From Vigna angularis (lineage: Eukaryota; Streptophyta; Magnoliopsida; Fabales; Fabaceae), in contig NC_068974.1 in assembly GCF_016808095.1 (NCBI RefSeq), positions 4,464,001 through 4,528,000 of the forward strand: a DNA stretch of 64,000 nt. Direction: 5' to 3'. Position 1 is the first letter of the stretch. Each line of letters begins with the position of its first letter. Below, piece after piece: positions 56,660 to 64,000 of this stretch. The position numbers and the translations under genes were made by a program. The notes beneath the pieces are model-generated. The model made no database searches, had not been told where the DNA came from, and saw only the letters and a program-made list of their open reading frames with translations.

Positions 56660-56882
56660 CCTGTCACCGAGGACTAATGATGGGGCCTAAGGTGAATGTA
56701 AACCAAATCATCTACTGCAAATTTCACACCTCGACGGTGTTGGTCAGCCCGCGCCTTTTGCAAGTTAGAGGCAAGCTTTTGAAGAATCTCATCATGAGTA
56801 AAGAGTTTTTGTTGCACTACTTCATTCGATGTCTCTTCTGAAAGTAAAGGAGGCATGAGTGGAAGCTTGCGGCCAAACATAA
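56660..56882 (-). pseudogene. gypsy-2 integrase C-terminal segment
   Basis: The minus-strand frame MFGRKLPLMPPLLSEETSNE, then HDEILQKLASNLQKARADQH, then RGVKFAVDDLVYIHLRPHH is the part of Gypsy integrase between the catalytic core and the GPY region. A TAG follows LRPHH. It is bounded by the SIRE-type solo LTR on one side and the Athila-like element on the other. Confidence 0.85.
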
Positions 56883-58306
56883 TGTTGAGATTGTTGATAG
56901 GAAGAGCACTGGTTTAGCTGAACCTACAATCTCAAAGCTTCTGGTTTTTTATGATGACAACATAATTAATAACACACGTGATGTTTATGTGTTACATGTT
57001 TTATTGCTTACATGCTATATGTTTTAATCAATGTATAAATCTGTTTAAAGCATTGAGAACATGATTGTGTTGATACACTGCATTTCACTGTGCTATATAA
57101 TTGATTTTATTGGTGAATGCATGTTTGATGTTTTATAGAAAGAAAACCACAAGCACTTATGTTGAACTTTTAATTGTGTGGCAAAACAACAGTTTTAAGT
57201 CAATTTCATTATGGGGTGAGTCGATTAAAACTCGTGACTTTGCACAAACTTTTTCAAAGTGTGCTGTGAGGATTTTCAAAGAGAAAGTTTGTCAAAACTT
57301 TGTTTAACTGTGTTACATATTCGATTATATGCAACTTGCATTAGACTAAGTCTGTTACAGTTTTGAAATTCTGTCAATGTTTGTGTTAAATGTTACAACG
57401 ACTATATTTTTAAATATGTTGACCAAGCATTTATTGTGATTCGACTGTATTAATTGTACATTCAAATAACTGCATTGATTGCTGCTAACTACTATAATAG
57501 AATTGCTATATTCGACTACATTAGTAGCTAAGTCGATTAAAATGCGTCTGAATTGTGAAAAATCTATAAATTGACGCAAACTTGATTTTTAAGAACTTTT
57601 GTGATTCTAAACAGTTTGTGATATATTTTGCAGAAAGTGCATTCTTACAGAGAAAGGAAAAGAGCTCCAAGAAACAAGAAGTGACCGTGGTGATCATCTA
57701 CTTGTGGATTCTTGAAGAGCAAGTTAACTGCATTTACAAAGGCTGATCAAATATGCACATTGGGTGTTACTGAAAGATCGGAGGCTACAATCTTGTGAAG
57801 ATTGGATTGAGGTTTCCCTGTTGTGATTACAGGAAGAAGAGCGTGTTGCGTTCTTGACTTTGAGGGTGGCTCAAAGGGTTGGACTGCAGGAGAGAGGATT
57901 CTTGCTGCTAGTCTGTTTTGTATATGCCTATATTTTGATTAGAAGATTAGAGAGGTGTTTTATATTTTTGACGTAAGGACGCTATAAAAACCTTGTTGTA
58001 AAAACTTGATCATTATAGTGCATTGGCTTCTTGTGGTTGGAAGGACACTGGATGTAGGCTTGGCCGAACCAGTATTAAAAATCAGCGCTTGATCTTTCTA
58101 TCCCTGCATTATTTTATTCAGTCGACTGCATACTGTATTGAATCGATTATATTTCCGCTGCATAAACAAATCTTTTTCCTTGCGTTTCAAGAAAGCTTTT
58201 TAAAGGCATCCTCTTTGCGAAAAAGATTTAAAGAAAACATTGTTTTTGTATTTCACCAATTCACCCCCCTCTTGGTGTGAGAAATTAAGCCATTCTATTT
58301 TCAACA
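56883..58306 (+). mobile_element. SIRE/Maximus-type solo LTR, perfect 5-bp TSD
   Basis: Begins TGTTGAGATTGTTG and ends ATTCTATTTTCAACA. CATAA is duplicated at 56878-56882 and 58307-58311. The 1424-bp length and the terminal block with ATTCACCCCCCTCTTGGTGT are typical of SIRE-type Copia LTRs of legumes. No internal sequence or second LTR is present, so it is a solo LTR. It sits inside the integrase frame of gypsy-2, and removing it with one duplication copy leaves that frame continuous. Confidence 0.85.
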
Positions 58307-58372
58307 CATAACTTCGAATGGTGTGAATCCAGTCGAAGCGTTGACAAAAGTATTGAAACTCCATTTTCCCTA
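58307..58372 (-). pseudogene. gypsy-2 integrase segment between solo LTR and Copia
   Basis: 66 bp encoding WSFNTFVNASTGFTPFEV on the minus strand, the conserved stretch that follows the integrase core in Gypsy elements. It is isolated between two insertions. Confidence 0.85.
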
Positions 58373-58523
58373 TGAGAAATAGTAGAGAAGATTAGGAGAA
58401 ATCTCTCTTATGTGTTTAGCATACACATAGGGTCGTTTATTTATAATGTAAGATAAGGGTTAAACCCTAAATACATAATGGGCTAAGCCCAATTAAGATA
58501 AACACTCAACTTAGCATCTAACA
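58373..58523 (-). repeat. 3' LTR of Copia (minus orientation)
   Basis: 151 bp, direct repeat of 62320-62470. It is next to the polypurine tract at 58524-58535. Confidence 0.92.
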
Positions 58524-58530
58524 CTCCCCC

Positions 58531-59490
58531 TCAAGCTGGAGCATATAAATCATATGTTCCAAGCTTGTTACAAAGATAGTCAATTCTAGGTCCTCGTAAG
58601 GACTTGGTGAATATGTCTGCCAATTGGTTGCTTGAGTTAACGAACTCAGTCTTGATATCTCCGGATATGATTTTTTCTCTAATAAAATGACAATCAACTT
58701 CAATGTGCTTGGTTCTCTCATGGAAGACAGGGTTAGAGCTAATATGAAGAGCAACTTGATTATCACATATAAGTGTCATGTGAGTGACATCTCCAAATTT
58801 CAATTCACTAAGTAATTGTTTAAGCCACACAAGCTCGCAAGTAGCAGATGCCATAGCTCTATATTCTGCTTCTACGCTGGACCTTGCCACAACACTTTGC
58901 TTCTTACTTTTCCAAGATATCAGGTTGCCACCAATAGAGACACAATATCCAGAAGTAGACCTCCTATCAGAAGGGGAACCAACCCAATCAGCATCTGAAT
59001 AGCAAACGATTTTTGTATCGTTGTTAGGGCCATATAGCAAACCTTTTCCAAGTGATCCTTTAATATACTTCAGTATGCGAACAACTGCATCCCAATGGTC
59101 TTCACATGGGGAGTTTAGAAATTGACTCACCACACTAACTGCGAAGGAAATGTCAGGATGCGTAACAGTAAGATAGTTTAATTTACCAACTAATCTTCTG
59201 TACCGTTCAGGATCTGAGAAAGGCTCCCCCTGATTTGGTAGGAGTTTGATGTTAGGGTCCATAGGTGTCTCAACAGATTTACAGTTCATTAACCCTGTTT
59301 CCTCCAAGATGTCTAACACATACTTCCTCTGAGATATAACAATACCATCATTGGATTGTGCTACTTCAATACCCAAAAAGTACCGGAGTTTGCCAAGATC
59401 TTTGGTTTGAAAATGATGACAAAGGTGTTGTTTCATCTGAGAGATGCCGAGATAGTCACTTCCTATGAGAAAAATATCATCGACATACAC
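58531..59490 (-). pseudogene. Copia RT C-terminal half and RNase H
   Basis: A 319-codon clean frame starts at the RT active site YVDDIFLIGSD and continues with FQTKDLGKLRYFLGIEVAQS and ETPMDPNIKLLPNQGEPF. RNase H shows YSDADWVGSPSDRRSTSGYC, SSVEAEYRAMASATCELVWL, HERTKHIEVDCHFIREKI and LADIFTKSL. All catalytic acidic residues seem present. An in-frame TGA at about 59517 cuts it from the N-terminal RT, so it is classed as a pseudogene. Confidence 0.9.
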
Positions 59491-59615
59491 TATTAAGTAA
59501 ATACATCCAGCACTTCAGTGGCGATAGAACATTGAATGATCCACTTCACTGCGAGACATACCAAATTATTGAACAACACAGCTGAATTTACCAAACTAGG
59601 CCCGAGGAGATTGTT

Positions 59616-60242
59616 TTAGGCCATATAAGGATTTGCAAGATGACATACCAATCCAGATGACTCCCCTTGAGCAACAAAGCCAGGCGGTTGCTCCATATAA
59701 ATTTCTTCATGCAAATCACCATTTAGGAAAGCATTTTTGACATCAAGTTGGTAAAGAGGCCACAGTCGAAGAGCGGCCATGGCAATGAATAGGCGAACAA
59801 AGGTCATTTTTGCCACTAGAGAAAAAGTATCACCATAATCCAAACCAAAAATCTGTGTGTAGCCTTTGACAACCAGTCGAGATTTCAAACGAACAATTGT
59901 GCCATCAGGGCCAACATTGATAGCATACACCCACCTGCAACCAACAACAGACTTTCCAGATGGTAATTGGACAAGCTCCCAAGTTCCACTTTTTTGTAAA
60001 GCACTTAATTCATCCAGCATAGCTTGACGCCAGCCAGGATGAGTTAAGGCATCACCCACAGATTTAGGAATTGACACAGAAGAAATGGATGAGAGACAAG
60101 TGTAAAAAGATGGAGATAATCTATGGTAACTAAGAACAGTATAATGGGGGGAAGGGTTACCGGTAGAGCGTATACCTTTACAGAGGGAAATAGGCAAGTC
60201 AAACTCATTTGCTGGAGCCGGAGGAGACACGGGAGGCGGCAT
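59616..60242 (-). pseudogene. Copia RT N-terminal half
   Basis: The frame carries [79 protein letters not shown] and [20 protein letters not shown], the standard Copia RT start. It stops after SSGLVCHL, and a disrupted stretch of about 125 bp separates it from the YVDD half. Confidence 0.9.
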
Positions 60243-60311
60243 TGGAAGTGAGTCATGAGGGAGACAATTGCGACGACTATAAACCTGAAGGGGTGGTGGT
60301 GAAGGACGATC

Positions 60312-61193
60312 CTATGGTGAATGAGAGTCTAAAGAAGGAGGAGACAAAATGGGTGGAGCATCACCAGGAGGATCACAAATAAGAGGAATATCAACAGTAA
60401 CAGGGAGAGGTACAAAACTAGAAGATAGATGTGTAAAGTAAAAAGAAGATTCATCAAAAGTGACATCAGCAGAGATAAAATGACGATTGAGGGAAGGGGA
60501 AAAACACTTATATCCCTTTTGTGACCGTGGAAATCCTAAGAAGACACATTTGTGAGACCTAGGAGATAACTTATCAAGACCAGGACTAAAATCATGAACA
60601 AAACATGTAGACCCAAAAACACTAAGAGGTAATGGATGGAGAGGGTCTTGAGGAAATAAGATAGAATGAGGGATTTTGTTATCTAGGACGGAAGATGGCA
60701 TGAGGTTGATAAGATAACATGCCGTGAGAACAACATCACCCCAAAAACGTGAGGGTACTTGACCATGAATGAGAAGGGTATGAGTTGTTTCAATAAGGTG
60801 TCTATTCTTGCGCTCAGCCACCCCATTTTGTTGAGGAGTATAGGCACATGAGGTTTGGTGAAGAATGCCATGAGAAGCCATGAAATGTTTAAACGGTTGA
60901 GAAAGGTATTCACGGCCATTATCACTGCGTAAAGTGCGAATAGAAACCCCAAACTGAGTTTTTATTTCATTGAAAAAAGATTAAAAAATAGAAAACAACT
61001 CAGAACAATTCTTCATAAGAAACAACCAAGTACATCTGGAATAATCATCAATAAAGGTAACAAAATACTGAAATCCTAAAGTTGACTTAACACGACTAGG
61101 TCCCCAAATATCAGAATGAACCAATGAAAAGGGGGATGACGCTCGTTGTGAAACACTACGAGGAAAGAAACTACGAGTATGTTTAACTGACAA
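60312..61193 (-). pseudogene. Copia integrase in two frames
   Basis: 60981-61193 encodes the start of the catalytic core (LVHSDIWGPSRVKSTLGFQY, FVTFIDDYSRCTWLFLMK). After stops and a frameshift, 60312-60881 supplies CAYTPQQNGVAERKNRHLIE (the Glu of DDE) and the C-terminal part with HKCVFLGFPRSQKGYKCFSP. Small indels interrupt the region between. Confidence 0.88.
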
Positions 61194-61980
61194 GACTCAC
61201 ACGACAAACTTGATAATTTCGACAGACTCGGAACAAGTTGTTGCAGTTTGGCAAGACTGGATGACCTAACTGAGCATGAAGAAGGGATGGTGACTCCATG
61301 ATTACGCCAGCATGTGGAGAAGGGCTGAGATGGTATAGGCCATGAGACTCATATCCTGTGTCAATCATGTGTTTCGAACTCCAGTCCTGCAACCAAACAG
61401 AATCTTTGGTAAATGAAATAACACAATTAAGGGAACGAGTTAGACGACTTACGGACAATAAGTTAAAAGGAGACCCAGGGATATAAAGTACATTATCAAT
61501 GGATATGGACGGAAAAATATGAACAGTACCAATACCATGAGATGAGACTCTAGACCCATCAGCCATCGTTACCGAGGGTAAATTATCCGGACATGACAAG
61601 GAAGAAAACAAGGACTTGTTACCAGTGATATGATCGGTGCCGCTTGAGTCAAGGACCCAAGATCCGAGAGAGTGAGTCAGACCAACAAAAGGAGTACCTG
61701 TGCGTATAACAGAAGCAGATGTAGTGGAACTAGAGTGTTGACGGTCCTCATACCATCTGAGAAATTCCTGAAAGAGTACAGGGTTATTTATGGTATTTGA
61801 TGAAGTAGGATGGTCTGTAGACGGTGATCGGGGAGGTGGATCAGAATTAGCCATTGCTATAGGTCAAGGAGGACGTCCATGAAGCGCATAGCATCTATCA
61901 ATTTTGTGGCCTAGCTTGCCACAGTGGTCTCATTTTGGACGTCCTTTACCTGGCTGGCGAGACCCTAAAAAATCCAAAGT
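61183..61980 (-). pseudogene. Copia gag zinc knuckle, protease and gag-pre-integrase region
   Basis: At about 61870-61935 the minus strand encodes HCGKLGHKIDRCYALHGRP, the gag CCHC knuckle. The frame 61183-61854 then contains the protease site as WVLDSSGTDHITGN, where relatives usually have DSGA-x-DH, and PSLLHAQLGHP of the gag-pre-integrase domain. A stop lies between knuckle and protease. The capsid part of gag expected before the knuckle is missing. Confidence 0.85.
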
Positions 61981-62303
61981 GCTCCGATTGATGCAACGAC
62001 CACATATCCCAAAAGAGGGCGAGGAGGCGATCACGGCGGTTCTGATTGGCGGCGGAACTCTCCAGCGACGCGCCGGCACGTGCGGAGGGAAGCGACGGTA
62101 GCGGTGACTGTTGCGGCGGCGCGTGGAGGCGCATGGGTGGTCTGTTCGTCGCGATCTTTGTACCACGGTGGTCGCCCGGCCGAGACGATTCCGATGGTGT
62201 GGTCGTCGGTCGATTCTGGAACTCCGGCGACGGCGACGGTGGCAGCAGCGACAGCGACGGTGATGGGTACCGGAGACCGTGGAGTTGGCGGGAACTATTC
62301 ATG
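61981..62303 (-). other. GC-rich leader of the Copia element
   Basis: Between primer site and gag knuckle is a GC-rich segment rich in GGCGACGG / CGGCGG words, very different from the ~35% GC around it. On the minus strand it can be read as a Ser/Pro/Arg-rich frame. It takes the place where the gag capsid domain (about 250 residues in relatives) should be. Confidence 0.6.
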
Positions 62304-62319
62304 TGCTCTAGATACCATA

Positions 62320-62470
62320 TGAGAAACATTAGAGAAGATTAGGAGAAATCTCCCTTATGTGTTTAGCATACACATAGGGTCGTTTATTTATAATGTAAGA
62401 TAAGGGTTAAACCCTAAATACATAATGGGCTAAGCCCAATTAACATAAACACTCAACTTAACATCTAACA
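62320..62470 (-). repeat. 5' LTR of Copia (minus orientation)
   Basis: 151 bp, matching 58373-58523. Next to it on the minus strand is the primer site TGGTATCTAGAGC (62317 down to 62305). Confidence 0.92.
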
Positions 62471-62890
62471 TTACCCAAGATAAAAATCTACCCCACAGAG
62501 GCGGTTTGTGATGCACAAAACTACGGAGATATTGCTGCAATACTTTGTTGGTTACCTCTATTTGGCCATTCGTTTGAGGATGGTAAGCCATTGACATACG
62601 CAGCTTGGTCCCCCTAAGGCAGAAAAGTTCTTGCCAAAAGTGACAAATAAAGATGGGATCACAGTCAGAAATGAGGTTATGAGGGAGACCATGATGCTTA
62701 CACACTATGTCAACAAATAGTCGTGCCACCTGAGATGCAGAGAATGATTTTGGAAGCATACCAAAGTGCGTGCCCTTAGAGAACATGTCCACCACAACGA
62801 GTATAGTATTGAACCCCTTATAAGGAGGAAGGCCAATAATAAAGTCAAGGGAGAGGTCTTTCCAGCAGGATGTAGGTGGCACCCGACTTG
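62471..62890 (-). pseudogene. gypsy-2 integrase catalytic core
   Basis: The minus-strand frame retains the DDE core: LSLDFIIGLPPYKGF, VVDMFSKGTHFGML (first Asp), LISDCDPIFICHFWQELF (second Asp) and HPQTNGQIEVTNKVLQQYLR (Glu). It runs up to the Copia insertion at 62470. Upstream of MPPTSCWKDL the expected zinc-binding domain and RNase H are not found, so the element is truncated there. Confidence 0.87.
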
Positions 62891-64000
62891 ATCAAATGGT
62901 AGAAAGTGAGGACTGAAAACAAAATTTTGACCTAAGCTTAAAACTTGAAGATTGTATGTGGAAAAAGATTTAACTTTGACTCCATAAACCAAAATTCATT
63001 ATTTGCTATTGGTACTTCTAATAAACAAAATATACAAATAGAAAGAAGAATATAAGTTGGAGTTTTGATGATGATGTAGAAGTTCGCGTTGATGATGTGT
63101 GAGAGAAAAGAAGAAAAGGAAGGTGAAAGAAGAATAAAAAAATAATTTGTAAAAGTTAAAAAATATATATTTATTTTTTAAAAAATTAATGAAATAAAAA
63201 TTCAAAATATTAATAAATTACACCACGAAATCAAAAGTTAACATTAAATTACAAGATTAAAAGAAAATTAAATTATAAACTAAATAAATACTTATTTTCA
63301 AGAGTCATTAATAAATAATTTATAGTAATATATTGATTTTAATTAGTTAATAATATTTTATTATATCGTGTAATCAAATTGAATATTTTTTAATAATTAA
63401 TTAATAAATAATTGAGTATGAAATTCAACTACTTTACAGAATTGATTGTGAGGATGTGATTGATGTAACCTTCACTGGCGGCTGGAAACGCCGTTCAGGA
63501 CAAGTTTAAATAATATTTTATTCAGGTCAACTGATTCACAGTAAGATAAGATACTTCTGCACCATTTTCATACGAGATGAAATTCAATTCCTCCCACCGG
63601 TACACAACTCTTACAATTATTATCTTATTTTTAATTAATTTATATTTACAATTATTATCTTAATATAATATTTTATTAATAGAGATAGTTATGAGTAGAG
63701 ATGATGAGGGGGACAACAGACTCCCTACCCATTATTTTGACGTGAAAAAAAAATCTATTTATTATATATTTTGTTATCTGTTTAAAAAATTACCGTAAAT
63801 ATTTTAAAATATTTTGTAAATACCAAAAAATATTTAAAAAAATTAAATTTATAAATTTTGAATAAAATTAAAAAATATAATATAAATTTAGTTTAATTTT
63901 AGTTAGTTTTAATTAAAATATAAATTAATTTTTTTTATAAATACTAAATATAGTAAATATGACTAGGATAATATCAATGCCCAAATCATTCATAAATAAT
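62891..64000. other. AT-rich end of window, no gene seen
   Basis: No supported coding region. 63690-63960 has a GATGATGAGGGGGACAA-type start and ATATTTTAAAATATTTTGTA words. It is loosely like the inverted-repeat element at 24262-24762 and possibly a degraded relative. Confidence 0.4.

Larger units (their letters stand above)
58373..62470 (-). mobile_element. Copia element with short LTRs, minus strand
   Basis: LTRs of 151 bp at 62320-62470 (5') and 58373-58523 (3') differ at about five positions. On the minus strand the 5' LTR is followed by TGGTATCTAGAGC, an initiator-Met-type primer site, and the 3' LTR is preceded by the tract CTTGAGGGGGAG. Pol order protease-integrase-RT-RNase H is that of Copia. 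No exact target duplication exists at these limits. If the LTR is taken two bases longer (TATGAG start), the flanks are TTCCC and TTACC, one mismatch. It lies in the gypsy-2 integrase frame. Confidence 0.92.
36496..62890 (-). mobile_element. gypsy-2: minus-strand Gypsy chromovirus, 5'-truncated, hosting four insertions
   Basis: Pieces of one minus-strand Ty3/Gypsy pol lie in collinear order: integrase core (62890-62471), a 66-bp stretch (58372-58307), integrase C-terminal region (56882-56660), GPY-type region and chromodomain (50078-49696), then the 3' LTR (49695-49323 continuing at 36517-36496). Between them sit a Copia, a SIRE-type solo LTR, an Athila-like element and gypsy-1. Three of the four insertions are flanked by exact 5-bp target duplications. 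The 5' part (LTR, gag, protease, RT, RNase H) is missing beyond about 62890. The 36496 boundary is inferred from a TGTGAAAG start and is less sure. Confidence 0.75.

Overview
This window looks like plant nuclear DNA, from a eudicot and most probably a legume of the Phaseolus/Vigna type. The evidence is spliced plant genes with GT-AG and one GC-AG intron, AT-rich spacers with long (AT)n runs, SIRE-type and Athila-type LTRs, and Mutator-, CACTA- and hAT-like remnants. The clade is inferred from the repeat content; I see no diagnostic host sequence.

Only two host genes look intact, both on the minus strand. At 6379-8910 a seven-exon gene encodes a 285-residue multi-pass membrane protein of the alkaline ceramidase-like (CREST) kind. 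At 15518-18663 a seven-exon gene encodes an 810-residue G-type lectin S-receptor-like Ser/Thr kinase. Both could be assembled exon by exon with consistent phases.

Almost everything else is transposon. 1-3145: a Mutator-like element whose right terminal repeat was hit by a second Mutator-like element (9-bp target duplication), which carries a captured exon-like segment. 4178-4396: PIF1 helicase relic. 5280-5620: Copia relic. 9060-9708: hAT-like relic. 10100-12880: decayed SIRE-like LTR sequence in both orientations. 13100-14940: minus-strand SIRE-like Copia tail. 19551-22614: internally deleted Copia with both LTRs. 24262-24762: small inverted-repeat element. 25450-26798: solo Athila-type LTR. 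30603-34661: CACTA-like sequence holding a non-coding LTR element with 105-bp tandem repeats.

From 36496 to 62890 lies a nested stack. A minus-strand Gypsy chromovirus (gypsy-2) was hit four times: by a Reina-like Gypsy (gypsy-1, 36518-49322, TSD GGAGC), by a gag-protease-only Athila-like element (50079-56659, TSD CCTGT), by a SIRE-type solo LTR (56883-58306, TSD CATAA) and by a Copia element (58373-62470). Gypsy-1 itself contains a solo Athila-type LTR (41340-48738), which in turn contains a 6-kb MuDR-type element (42282-48326, TSD AATTAATTA) with a transposase pseudogene and an intact-looking small zinc-finger gene. The insertion order can be read directly from the target duplications.

I found no CRISPR array, operon, rRNA or convincing tRNA gene. 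The most unusual items are the gag-protease element with near-identical LTRs, the nested stack, the 14-bp flanking repeat of the non-coding LTR element, and the GC-rich short-repeat blocks carried by all three Athila-type LTRs.
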